From JBEATZ01 sp041178545 (lineage in GTDB: Bacteria; Planctomycetota; UBA1135; UBA2386): 11,573 nt of DNA. Below the pieces are notes generated by a model. That model did no database searches. It had not been told where the DNA came from and was given only the letters and a program-made list of their open reading frames with translations. Location: assembly GCA_041178545.1 (NCBI GenBank), contig JBEGVB010000044.1, forward strand, positions 1 through 11,573. Reading direction: 5' to 3'. Position numbers and translations under genes: made by a program. Below are positions 1 through 10,908 of the stretch, one piece after another (the first letter of the stretch is position 1; the number at the start of each line of letters is the position of its first letter).

Positions 1-35
1 GCACCTGCCGGCTGCAGTGCGCAGGGGGCCGCGCG

Positions 36-869
36 GTGAGGCTCGGGGCGCTCACCAGCGACGTGCTGCGGACGGCGGTGACGCTGTACCAGGACCATGC
101 CTACGGGGCGGGGCGAGCACGGCGCGGGTTCGAGGTCCCATCGGGGGAGAAGGCAGAGTCCCTGCTGGCCATGTTCCACAAGGAGACGGTGGAGCCCATC
201 CCAGGGCACCCCTGCGTGCGCTACAGCCTCCGGCTCGGCAACCGCAACTACCCGTTCATGAAGCTCCTGCTGCAGGAACACCTCGTTGCGGGCGAGTTCT
301 TCTTCTCGGTCGACACCCACGACCAGATGGACATCAAGCCCGACTACCCGGACTACGAGGCGTTCCTGGCGGTGCGCAAGTTCAACCGTGAGCTGAAGCG
401 CTCCATCGAGGCCAGTCTGGAGGCGCACGGCCTCGACACGGCAGCCAGCCTGTCCCGGCTGGTGCAGGGCCGCGAGGGAGCGGCACCGAGAACCTGCCGC
501 GGGCTCGTGCTGGTGGTCGACGACGAAGCCGATCTTGCCGATGCCGTCGAGGTCCTGCTGCAGCGCCAGGGGTTCCGCACCGCACGGGCCGCGGACGGGC
601 TCGCCGGTCTGGAGGCTGCGACCCGGCTCGCCCCCGACCTGGTCCTGCTGGACTACGAGATGCCGGAGCTCGACGGGCTCGAGGTCATCGCCAGGCTGCG
701 GGCCAATCCCGTCACCCAGGGCATTCCCGTCATCCTGTCGAGCGCTGCACGCGTCTCCATGGCGGACATCCGTCGTGCCGATGGATTCCTGGCCAAGCCG
801 TTCCAGGAGGGCTTGCTCCACGACATGATCGACCGCGTGCTGCGCAACACGAAGGAAGCCCGCGCATGA
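36..869 (+). CDS. Response regulator-like protein: unknown N-terminal domain plus C-terminal receiver domain
   Basis: About 277 residues from a GTG at 36. The frame stays open to the window edge, so the true start may lie upstream. Residues 158-277 form a CheY-like receiver domain: acidic pair D162/D163, phospho-acceptor D206 in LVLLDYEMPELDG, S236 at the usual Thr/Ser switch position, and K254-P255 in FLAKPF. All catalytic positions are present, so phosphorylation by a histidine kinase is expected. Residues 1-150 contain a compact domain (core about 45-125, with YSLRLGNRNYPFMK and a VDTHDQM stretch) that I cannot name. No DNA-binding or enzymatic output domain follows the receiver, so the N-terminal part is probably the effector or partner-binding module. 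The stop overlaps the next start (ATGA), suggesting coupled translation with the ORF before secA. The receiver call is firm; the role is unknown. Confidence 0.85.
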   Translation: MRLGALTSDVLRTAVTLYQDHAYGAGRARRGFEVPSGEKAESLLAMFHKETVEPIPGHPCVRYSLRLGNRNYPFMKLLLQEHLVAGEFFFSVDTHDQMDIKPDYPDYEAFLAVRKFNRELKRSIEASLEAHGLDTAASLSRLVQGREGAAPRTCRGLVLVVDDEADLADAVEVLLQRQGFRTARAADGLAGLEAATRLAPDLVLLDYEMPELDGLEVIARLRANPVTQGIPVILSSAARVSMADIRRADGFLAKPFQEGLLHDMIDRVLRNTKEARA

Positions 870-1189
870 GCCTCGAGCCGTGCGGAACGGGGGCAGAACG
901 CCAGACCGCCGTGCCCGGCACGGCGGCCCTCGGCAGCTTTGCCGTTGCCGCAGCGCTGCTCCTGCTCGTCATCCTGTGCGGTGCCCCCTTGGCCGCGCAA
1001 CCGTCGGTTGCGGTGCTGCCCATCGCTTCTGCCCGCGCGGATGCAACTGCGCCGGGCTCCGTCGCCTGCCGTCGCGAGTGCCGTGGCGGCACTCCCGTGC
1101 GCCCCGTGCCGAGGCCTGCCTCGCGCAGGGCCGTGCGAGCACCGGTGGCTGCGCGGCCCTGTCGCCTGCCGCCGATCCGGGCGCCCTGA
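866..1189 (+). CDS. Candidate SecM-like arrest peptide (membrane/secretory leader ORF ending in IRAP-stop) upstream of secA
   Basis: A 107-codon ORF starting at an ATG that overlaps the previous stop (ATGA). Residues 21-44 form an uninterrupted hydrophobic segment (AVAAALLLLVILCGAPLAA) like a signal peptide or signal anchor, with possible cleavage after A44. The rest is rich in Arg, Pro and Ala, with four Cys in all after the membrane segment counted together with C99, and no recognisable fold. It ends R-L-P-P-I-R-A-P, residues 100-107, immediately before TGA. A second Arg-Ala-Pro lies at 91-93. Known: E. coli SecM stalls at GIRAGP, and Mannheimia SecM uses a short IRGSP-type motif; ApdA, ApdP and ApcA use RAPP or RAPG. 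All are exported or inserted leaders encoded upstream of Sec genes. Inference: this ORF stalls at its last codons until pulled by Sec. It could instead be an ordinary small exported protein, or a chance ORF in GC-rich DNA. Confidence 0.55.
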   Translation: MSLEPCGTGAERQTAVPGTAALGSFAVAAALLLLVILCGAPLAAQPSVAVLPIASARADATAPGSVACRRECRGGTPVRPVPRPASRRAVRAPVAARPCRLPPIRAP

Positions 1190-1197
1190 GGCCGTTC

Positions 1198-1305
1198 CCT
1201 GCGCGGGCTGGTCCCGCCAGGAGGTCTCGAAGGGAGGTGAGGGACCTGTGCGGCAGGGTCCTCGCCTCGCGTGCCCGGTTCCAGCCGCACAGTCTCCAAG
1301 GCGAG
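1198..1305 (+). promoter_or_regulatory. Competing-hairpin leader between the RAP ORF and secA
   Basis: Read by eye, this stretch contains overlapping complementary segments. Stem 0: CCTG (1198-1201) and GCGGG (1203-1207) pair with CCCGC (1213-1217) and CAGG (1218-1221), with C1202 bulged. Segment 1241-1247 (GGGACCT) can pair with 1210-1215 (GGTCCC), with 1222-1228 (AGGTCTC, one wobble) or with 1256-1262 (GGGTCCT, two wobbles). Segment 1246-1254 pairs perfectly over 9 bp with 1284-1292 (GCCGCACAG) and covers the small-ORF start. Segment 1261-1267 (CTCGCCT) pairs perfectly with 1299-1305 (AGGCGAG), the only Shine-Dalgarno-like stretch before secA. Several of these exclude each other, as in an attenuator or the secM-secA intergenic switch. 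A ribosome held at the RAP-stop would reach about base 1200, the foot of stem 0. No folding energies were computed; GC-rich DNA produces such stems by chance too. Confidence 0.45.
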
Positions 1306-1312
1306 TGTCTCC

Positions 1313-1316
<4 letters not shown>
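1248..1316 (+). CDS. 22-codon leader ORF with a strong Shine-Dalgarno sequence, overlapping the secA start
   Basis: GTG at 1248 is preceded by GGGAGGTGA (1232-1240), which leaves 7 bases to the start. It is the best ribosome-binding site in the window. The ORF runs 22 codons and ends in TGA at 1314-1316, overlapping the secA ATG at 1313 (ATGA). The predicted peptide is rich in Pro and Arg and ends S-P-R-R-V-S-P before the stop; a C-terminal Pro is known to slow termination. The obvious job is translational coupling: ribosomes ending here could restart at secA, whose own Shine-Dalgarno (AAGGCGAG, 1298-1305) is weak and can be paired away. It is too short to judge by composition, so translation is inferred from the signal and the overlap only. 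Confidence 0.45.
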
Positions 1317-4951
<3,635 letters not shown>

Positions 4952-5009
4952 CGTGAGCCGCACGCGCCCAAAGCGTCGGCTCGGCCTCGGCTGGAGCACG
5001 AAGGTCGCC

Positions 5010-6290
5010 ATGGTGGTGTACCAGGCGATCTTCTTCGTGGTCCTGCTCGGCTACGGGCCGGTGCTGCTTTGGCGCTGCCTCTCGGACCGCAGCCACCGGG
5101 TGGGGCTGCGCGAGCGCACTGGCCGCGTCCCGATGCTCGCCACCGGCAAGCCGGTCGTTTGGGTGCACGGCGTTTCCGTGGGGGAGGTGAAGGCGGCCGG
5201 CAACTTCCTCGCGCGGCTCCGCGCGGAGCGTCCCGACCTGCAGGTCGTCCTCTCGGCGACCACGCCAAACGGCCACCGCATTGCACGCCAGGAGCACCCT
5301 GGTCTCCCCGTGGTCTTCTACCCGCTCGACTTCGGGCCGTTCCCCGGCCGCGCGCTGGACCGGATCCGTCCACAGTGCGTGTTGCTGATGGAGCTGGAGA
5401 TCTGGCCCAACTTCCTGCAGGCCGCTGCCCGTCGTGAGATCCCCGTTGCGGTCATCAACGGCAGGATCAGTGAACGCACCTTCCGGGGCTACCGGCGCGC
5501 GCGCGGCCTGCTTCCGCAGCTCGCGTTGATCCGCACCTACTGCGTGCAGGACGACGCATACCGCCAGCGGCTGCTCGACCTCGGTGTCGACCCAGCCACC
5601 GTGCACGTGACCGGCAACATGAAGTACGACAGTGTCGCGATGACCGACCACCGGGTTGCCGCTGCGCCCCTGCGCGCATGGCTCGCACCGCGGCCGATGC
5701 ACGTGGTCGTCGCCGGCTCCACCCATGCCGACGAGGAACTGTGGGTGGCCGAGGCGGTCCAAGCGGCCGCCAGGCACACGAGTCTCCCCATCCGACTGGT
5801 GCTCGTGCCGCGGCACCCGGAGCGCACGCCAGCGATCCTGCACCAACTGGGGGCGCGGTTCGGTGCGGTCGTGCGCTGGAGCCAACAGTGTGACCGCATG
5901 GACCCACTGCCGGAGGGGGCCGTGGTGGTCGTCGACACCATCGGCCAGCTGCAGCGGTTCTACGGCGCGTGCGACCTCGCATTCGTGGGGGGCAGCCTCG
6001 TGCCCCACGGCGGCCAGAACATGCTCGAGCCCTCGGCGCTCGGCCTGCCCGTGGTCTTCGGCATGCACACGTTCAACTTCCGGTCGGACGTCGAACTGCT
6101 GCTGCAGTCGCGCGCTGCGGTCCAGGTCCGGGGCGCAGAAGAACTTGCCCCGACCTTTGCCATGTTGCTCAACGACCCGTCCCAACGGGCGGAGCTCGGT
6201 GCGCGTGCGCGGCAGGTGATCGAGCGCAACCTGGGCGCGACCCAGCGCACCATGGAGCAGGTGGCAGACTTGCTCCGCGCCCGCTCCTGA
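5010..6290 (+). CDS. waaA: 3-deoxy-D-manno-octulosonic acid (Kdo) transferase
   Basis: Transfers Kdo from CMP-Kdo to the lipid A precursor at the inner face of the cytoplasmic membrane. From ATG 5010 it is 426 residues, the usual length; AAGGT sits 5 bases upstream. A GTG at 4953, one base after the secA stop, would add 19 mostly basic residues and is a real alternative. An N-terminal hydrophobic segment (VYQAIFFVVLLGYGPVLL) anchors it. Family motifs are all present: VHGVSVGEVKAA (H53, S56, catalytic-base E59), MELEIWPN, NGRISERTF, VTGNMKYD, AGSTHADEE (GST at 236-238), VPRHPER, then FVGGSLVPHGGQNMLEPSAL (E340), the GT-B nucleotide-sugar site. Closeness to secA suggests co-transcription. It shows the cell makes Kdo-containing lipopolysaccharide. 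Whether it adds one or more Kdo units cannot be read from the sequence. Confidence 0.95.
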   Translation: MVVYQAIFFVVLLGYGPVLLWRCLSDRSHRVGLRERTGRVPMLATGKPVVWVHGVSVGEVKAAGNFLARLRAERPDLQVVLSATTPNGHRIARQEHPGLPVVFYPLDFGPFPGRALDRIRPQCVLLMELEIWPNFLQAAARREIPVAVINGRISERTFRGYRRARGLLPQLALIRTYCVQDDAYRQRLLDLGVDPATVHVTGNMKYDSVAMTDHRVAAAPLRAWLAPRPMHVVVAGSTHADEELWVAEAVQAAARHTSLPIRLVLVPRHPERTPAILHQLGARFGAVVRWSQQCDRMDPLPEGAVVVVDTIGQLQRFYGACDLAFVGGSLVPHGGQNMLEPSALGLPVVFGMHTFNFRSDVELLLQSRAAVQVRGAEELAPTFAMLLNDPSQRAELGARARQVIERNLGATQRTMEQVADLLRARS

Positions 6291-6326
6291 GACCAGCAGG
6301 CGTTTTCGGGTGCTTTCGAACCCGGT

Positions 6327-6340
6327 GTGGTTAGATTGCC
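6327..6340 (+). promoter_or_regulatory. Weak -10-like site before metK
   Basis: The 105-base gap between waaA and metK includes TGTGGTTAGATT (6326-6337), which gives a TG-containing, -10-like TTAGAT at 6331-6336. I find no convincing -35 box at the right distance. A short stem, CGGGT (6307-6311) with ACCCG (6320-6324), lies just before it. No known SAM-sensing riboswitch fold is recognisable in the short leader that would result. Confidence 0.25.
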
Positions 6341-6395
6341 CCAAACGAACCCGTTCGGCCGTACGCAGCCGACCCGACCCCATCTCCGCAACGAC

Positions 6396-7556
<1,161 letters not shown>

Positions 7557-7564
7557 GCCTCGAT

Positions 7565-7591
7565 CGTGCCCCGCGACCGCTGCGGGGCGCG
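7565..7591 (+). terminator. GC-rich hairpin after metK
   Basis: Bases 7565-7574 pair with 7582-7591: ten base pairs with one G-T wobble, including a perfect GCCCCGC/GCGGGGC core, around a 7-base loop. It starts 8 bases after the metK stop. No T-run follows, so it may stop transcription by a Rho-linked or hairpin-only route, or simply protect the mRNA end. An alternative stem, GACCGC (7575-7580) with GCGGTC (7591-7596), competes with it. Confidence 0.5.
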
Positions 7592-7632
7592 CGGTCTCCT
7601 GCCCGGCCGCAGGAAGGAGGCGGGCTTCGTGG

Positions 7633-7660
7633 TTGCCCGGGACGGTGTGGCGGCTATCAC
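7633..7660 (+). promoter_or_regulatory. Sigma70-like promoter before the HEAT-repeat gene
   Basis: TTGCCC (7633-7638), a 16-base spacer, then TATCAC (7655-7660), against the consensus TTGACA/TATAAT. It lies 30 bases before the ATG and just after the metK hairpin. A purine-rich AGGAAGGAGG (7611-7620) lies upstream, outside the predicted transcript. Confidence 0.4.
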
Positions 7661-7689
7661 TGCTGCCGCACCAACCCTGTTGTCGCACC

Positions 7690-8769
7690 ATGGACCCCGC
7701 ATCTCCAACGCAGCCCTCCCCGCCCGACGTCGAGGTCTTCTTCTGTGACCTCTGCAACGCATCGGTGCCGGCCCTCGACCTGCAGCAGGGCAAGGCAGTC
7801 CGCGTGCGCGACCACGTGGTGGGATCCTGCTGCCTTGCCACCCTGCGGGGGGCCCAGCCCGTGGCCCGCGCCGAGGTCCGCACCTGGCCGCTGGCGGTGA
7901 TCGTCCTGGCTGCCGTCGCTGCGGGTGCACTGCACCTCGACCAGCGCATCGAGCGTGAGCGCGCCGAGCGCGCGGAAGCGTTCGAGCGGGTCGAGACCGG
8001 TGCACGGGAGCGCGCCGAGGTGCTGGTGGGCGTGGACCGCGCCGTCGAGGCACTGGCCGAGTCGCTGCCCACCGAGGTGGCACTGCTGCAGGCCCGGGTC
8101 GGCGGCCTGCAGGACGCCCTCGCCGAGGACCGAGCCCAGGCGCGCGCCGCGGTCGCGGCCCTTGCCGAGGCGGTGGCGGCAGTCCGGGCAGAAACTGCAG
8201 ACCTGGCGCGCCGGCAGGTGGACCCGGCCCCCGCACTGCAGCGTCTCGAGGTCGCGGTGCAGTCGCTTGCCACCGCGGTTGCCGAACTGCGGGCCATGCC
8301 AGCCTCGACTCCAGCGGTGCCGCAGCCCGGCGTCGTCCCGCCTGCGCGGCAGGATGCATCGGTGGTGCCGCCTCAGGGCGGCCTGCCGCCTGCGCTCGCG
8401 CACCAGGTGGCTCGCCTTGCCGACGCGGACCCAGCCGTGCGGTTCGAGGCCGTCGACGAGTTGGTCCGCAGCAAGGACCCGCAGGTCGGGCCCGCCCTGC
8501 TCCCGCTCGCGAAGGATGGCGACCTCTTCGTGCGCCGGCTCGCCGTGGAGGGACTGCGCCACTTCCGCTCCGTGGCCGTCCTCGAGGCGCTCGTGACTGC
8601 GCTGGCGGACCCGGAGGAACTGGTGCGTGAGTCCGCGTGGCGCTCCTTGCAGGAACTGACGGGGCAGAAGTTGCCGTTCGACCCGGCAGCCAGCCGCGAG
8701 GTCCGGTCCCGCGCCCAGAAGGCGTGGTCGGACTGGGCCGAGGCCAACAAGGCCATGTTCGGAACCTGA
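7690..8769 (+). CDS. Membrane-anchored protein with N-terminal Cys motif, coiled coil and C-terminal HEAT repeats; function unknown
   Basis: 359 residues from ATG 7690. Residues 17-49 hold a Cys module: FFCDLC (C19, C22) then GSCCL (C47, C48), spaced like a small zinc ribbon. Residues 66-83 (WPLAVIVLAAVAAGALHL) are one membrane span. Residues 84-205 are a long Ala/Glu/Arg heptad-rich stretch, very probably a coiled coil. Residues 206-237 are a Pro-rich linker. Residues 238-325 look like two or three HEAT repeats (AVRFEAVDELV, FVRRLAVEGLRHF, LVRESAWRSLQEL). The end, RAQKAWSDWAEANK, is a Trp-containing amphipathic helix. The likely layout is Cys module inside the cell, coiled coil and HEAT platform outside or in the periplasm; orientation is inferred. 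A TTG at 7633 could extend the N-terminus by 19 residues, but nothing supports that. No enzyme motif was seen; a scaffold role is a guess. Confidence 0.85.
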   Translation: MDPASPTQPSPPDVEVFFCDLCNASVPALDLQQGKAVRVRDHVVGSCCLATLRGAQPVARAEVRTWPLAVIVLAAVAAGALHLDQRIERERAERAEAFERVETGARERAEVLVGVDRAVEALAESLPTEVALLQARVGGLQDALAEDRAQARAAVAALAEAVAAVRAETADLARRQVDPAPALQRLEVAVQSLATAVAELRAMPASTPAVPQPGVVPPARQDASVVPPQGGLPPALAHQVARLADADPAVRFEAVDELVRSKDPQVGPALLPLAKDGDLFVRRLAVEGLRHFRSVAVLEALVTALADPEELVRESAWRSLQELTGQKLPFDPAASREVRSRAQKAWSDWAEANKAMFGT

Positions 8770-8796
8770 CCTCCCGGCCGCGGTTGTGCCGGATCT

Positions 8797-8820
8797 GGCC
8801 CCCGGTTCTGGGGTCGGGCC
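8797..8820 (+). terminator. GC-rich hairpin after the HEAT-repeat gene
   Basis: GGCCC (8797-8801) pairs with GGGCC (8816-8820), and CC (8802-8803) can continue with GG (8812-8813) if TC (8814-8815) is bulged. It starts 28 bases after the stop and has no T-run. Its position just before a promoter-like site fits transcription termination. Confidence 0.35.
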
Positions 8821-8823
8821 CCG

Positions 8824-8837
8824 TGGCTCGCTACAAC
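8824..8837 (+). promoter_or_regulatory. Promoter-like site before pyk
   Basis: TGGCTCGCTAC at 8824-8834 followed by AAC gives a -10-like TACAAC at 8832-8837. No good -35 is visible at 16-18 bases. The same 11 bases occur before rplM, where a clear -35 exists, and with one extra G before yebC. That recurrence is the main reason to call it. Confidence 0.4.
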
Positions 8838-8883
8838 TTCCGCCCCCCTTTCCGCACCCCGCGTTCCCGAGCCCACTCACTGC

Positions 8884-10317
8884 ATGGTCTGGCACAACCG
8901 CACGAAGATCGTCGCCACCCTGGGTCCCGCTTCCCGTGAAGAAGGGAAGGTCGCCGAACTCATCCGCGCCGGGGTGGACGTCTTCCGGCTCAACTGCGCC
9001 CACACCAACCACGAGAAGCTGGTGAGCATGATCGCCACGGTGCGCAAGGTGTCTGCGCGCCTCGGTCGGAACGTCGGCATCCTTGCGGACCTGCAGGGCC
9101 CCAAGATCCGCGTCGGCAAGCTGCACAACGCCGAGCCGATCTACCTTCGGCGTGGCGCCGACGTGGTGATCGACGTGACCCCGGGTCTCATCGGCAAGGC
9201 CAACGGTGAGATCCGCATCGGCACGCGGTACCGCCGACTCGCCAAGGACGTGGGCCCCAAGGACCGCATCCTGCTCGACGACGGCAACCTGGAGTTGAAG
9301 GTCGTCGGTGTCGTCGGCAAGGAGATCCACACCAAGGTGGTGCACGGCGGCATGCTGCACCAGTTCAAGGGCATCAACCTGCCCGGCAGCAAGGTCTCCA
9401 TCAGCTCCATCAGCTCGAAGGACATTGCCGACCTGAAGGTCGTGCTGGCCAGCGGCGTCGACTTCGTCGCGCTCTCCTTCGTGCAGGACCCTGCCGACGT
9501 GGTGCGGCTGCGCCGCATGATCCGCAAGGCGGGTTCGGACGCCCACATCATCGCCAAGATCGAGCACCCCGAGGCCGTGCGCAGGCTGCCCGAGATCCTC
9601 GCGGTCGCGGACGCGCTGATGGTGGCGCGCGGCGACATGGGCGTGGAGATGGGGCCAGAGGCCGTGCCGCCGGTGCAGAAGCGCATCATCGAGCTGTGCA
9701 ACCAGGCCAGGAAGCCGGTGATCACCGCCACGCAGATGCTGGAGTCGATGGTGATCAACCCGCGGCCCACGCGCGCCGAGGCCTCCGACGTCGCGAATGC
9801 GATCTACGACGGAACCTCGGCCGTGATGCTGAGCGCCGAGACGGCATCCGGGAAGCACCCGGTCCAGAGCGTGCGGATCATGGAGAAGATCATCCGCTCG
9901 GCGGAGCAGGCCGTGCTGGTCGACATCGACCACCTGCGGCGCCGCCAGGGTGTGGAGTCCACGGTTGCCATGGCCACGGTCCGCGCCGCGGCCTACGCCG
10001 CAGACATCACCCAGGCCAAGCTCATCGCCGTCTACACCGAGACCGGCACCACGGCACGGCTGCTGGCCGGGGAGCGGCCATCCACCCCGGTGGTGGCCTT
10101 CACCCCGTCGGCACGGACCCTGGGCAAGCTGTCCCTGGTCTGGGGCACCCTCGGGCGGAAGATCCCCCCGGGCCGCACCAGCCACGACCTCACCTTGGCG
10201 GGCGACCGCATCCTGCGGGCCGAGAAACTGGCCAAGCCCCGCGACCGGGTGGTGCAGATCGCGGGTACGGTGCGCCAGTCCGGCCTCACCAATGCCATGA
10301 GCATCCGCGAGTTGTAA
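8884..10317 (+). CDS. pyk: Pyruvate kinase, predicted K+-independent type
   Basis: Last step of glycolysis: phosphoenolpyruvate plus ADP gives pyruvate plus ATP. It has 477 residues, full family length, from ATG 8884 (MVWHNRTKIVATLGPAS). Catalytic parts visible: R35 and N37 in the first loop, K225 and E227 in IIAKIEHPE, D251 in ARGDMG, T283 in TATQML, then PRPTRAEASDVANAIYDGT and VMLSAETASG. The metal region reads DLQGPKIRV (L70, Q71, K74, V77). This matches the described K+-independent class, where Lys replaces the Glu of K+-dependent enzymes and Leu, Gln and an aliphatic residue accompany it. Unusually, the common RLNFSHG is RLNCAHT here. An allosteric C-terminal domain is present; its effector is not readable. 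There is no Shine-Dalgarno within 20 bases of the start. Confidence 0.96.
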   Translation: MVWHNRTKIVATLGPASREEGKVAELIRAGVDVFRLNCAHTNHEKLVSMIATVRKVSARLGRNVGILADLQGPKIRVGKLHNAEPIYLRRGADVVIDVTPGLIGKANGEIRIGTRYRRLAKDVGPKDRILLDDGNLELKVVGVVGKEIHTKVVHGGMLHQFKGINLPGSKVSISSISSKDIADLKVVLASGVDFVALSFVQDPADVVRLRRMIRKAGSDAHIIAKIEHPEAVRRLPEILAVADALMVARGDMGVEMGPEAVPPVQKRIIELCNQARKPVITATQMLESMVINPRPTRAEASDVANAIYDGTSAVMLSAETASGKHPVQSVRIMEKIIRSAEQAVLVDIDHLRRRQGVESTVAMATVRAAAYAADITQAKLIAVYTETGTTARLLAGERPSTPVVAFTPSARTLGKLSLVWGTLGRKIPPGRTSHDLTLAGDRILRAEKLAKPRDRVVQIAGTVRQSGLTNAMSIREL

Positions 10318-10330
10318 GTCCGCACCGCCG

Positions 10331-10358
10331 TTGACTCGGGGCGCTGGCTCGCTACCAT
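10331..10358 (+). promoter_or_regulatory. Sigma70-like promoter of the rplM-rpsI operon
   Basis: TTGACT (10331-10336), a 16-base spacer, then TACCAT (10353-10358). This is the best promoter match in the window. It starts 14 bases after the pyk stop and predicts a start of transcription near 10365, giving a leader of about 55 bases. Confidence 0.6.
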
Positions 10359-10373
10359 CCTCGCCCTTCCCTT

Positions 10374-10408
10374 GCCGGTGGGAGGTCCGATCCGGACCCG
10401 CCTGCGGC
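10374..10408 (+). promoter_or_regulatory. rplM leader: Stem-loop in the rplM leader, possible L13 autoregulation site
   Basis: GGTCCG (10384-10389) pairs perfectly with CGGACC (10393-10398) around a 3-base loop. Below it, after a 3-base bulge, GGTG (10377-10380) pairs with CGCC (10399-10402), then GCC (10374-10376) with GGC (10406-10408). The hairpin fills most of the leader and ends 12 bases before the ATG. In E. coli, L13 represses its own rplM-rpsI mRNA through the leader, so a similar role is plausible. I cannot match this to a known L13 leader fold. Confidence 0.4.
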
Positions 10409-10420
10409 ACCCAGACAGCC

Positions 10421-10870
10421 ATGACGAAGACGACTATCGCTACCCTGGCCGACCACAAGGTTGCCATGAACCGTTGGCGCGTGATCGATGCCGCAGGGCA
10501 GGTCCGCGGGCGCCTCGCGGCCAAGATCGCCGAGATCCTGATGGGCAAGGACCGCCCCAACTACACGCCCCACGTGCTGATGGGGGACGGCGTGATCCTC
10601 ATCAACGCCGCGCAGGTGAAGGTCTCCGGCAACAAGGCGGAGAAGGACGAGCACACGTACTACACGGGCTTCCCGGGTGGCCTCCGCCACGTCAAGCTCG
10701 CCGACCACCTCCAGGACAACCCTGTCGAGGTGATGCAGCTCGCGGTGCGCCGCATGCTGCCCAAGAACCGTCTGGGCGCCCAGATGATGAAGCGCCTCAA
10801 GGTCTATCGCGACGGCACGCACCCGCATGCCGCCCAGAAGCCCGAGACCACCAAGGTCTCGACCAAGTGA
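10421..10870 (+). CDS. rplM: Large ribosomal subunit protein uL13
   Basis: An early-assembling protein that binds 23S rRNA. 149 residues from ATG 10421, slightly longer than the common 142 through a short N-terminal extension (MTKTTIATLADHKVAMN) before the family start WRVIDAAGQVRGRLA. Other conserved parts: IAEILMGKDRPNYTPH, GDGVILINAAQVKVSGNK, YYTGFPGGLRHV, AVRRMLPKNRLGAQMMKRLK, and VYRDGTHPHAAQKP near the end. The normal in-family partner rpsI follows after 38 bases, the standard rplM-rpsI operon. There is no Shine-Dalgarno adjacent to the start; GGGAGGT at 10380-10386 is too far and lies inside the leader hairpin. Confidence 0.97.
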   Translation: MTKTTIATLADHKVAMNRWRVIDAAGQVRGRLAAKIAEILMGKDRPNYTPHVLMGDGVILINAAQVKVSGNKAEKDEHTYYTGFPGGLRHVKLADHLQDNPVEVMQLAVRRMLPKNRLGAQMMKRLKVYRDGTHPHAAQKPETTKVSTK

Positions 10871-10891
10871 AGTTTCGCATCGCAACTCCCT

Positions 10892-10905
10892 AGCAAAGGT
10901 TTGCT
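10892..10905 (+). promoter_or_regulatory. rpsI ribosome-binding site inside a small inverted repeat
   Basis: AGCAA (10892-10896) and TTGCT (10901-10905) are perfect complements around AGGT, so the rpsI Shine-Dalgarno (AAAGGT, 10895-10900) sits in or at the edge of a 4-base loop. It ends 3 bases before the GTG start. The stem is short and AT-rich for this genome, so it would open easily; it may tune rpsI relative to rplM. Confidence 0.35.
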
Positions 10906-10908
10906 GAA

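Noticed and set aside
1271..1312. GTG 1271 as the secA start
   Set aside because: It adds 14 residues unlike any SecA N-terminus and has no Shine-Dalgarno; ATG 1313 fits the family and overlaps the leader ORF stop.
6291..6395. Possible SAM riboswitch before metK
   Set aside because: Only short 5-bp stems are visible and no known SAM-I, SAM-II or SAM/SAH core is recognisable. The leader after the candidate -10 is only about 50 bases.
7629..7748. 39-codon leader ORF with AGGAAGGAGG upstream, overlapping the start of the HEAT gene
   Set aside because: The spacing is good, but the start overlaps the likely -35/-10 promoter, so it would not be on the main transcript, and the peptide has no features. 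It would deserve another look if transcription starts upstream.
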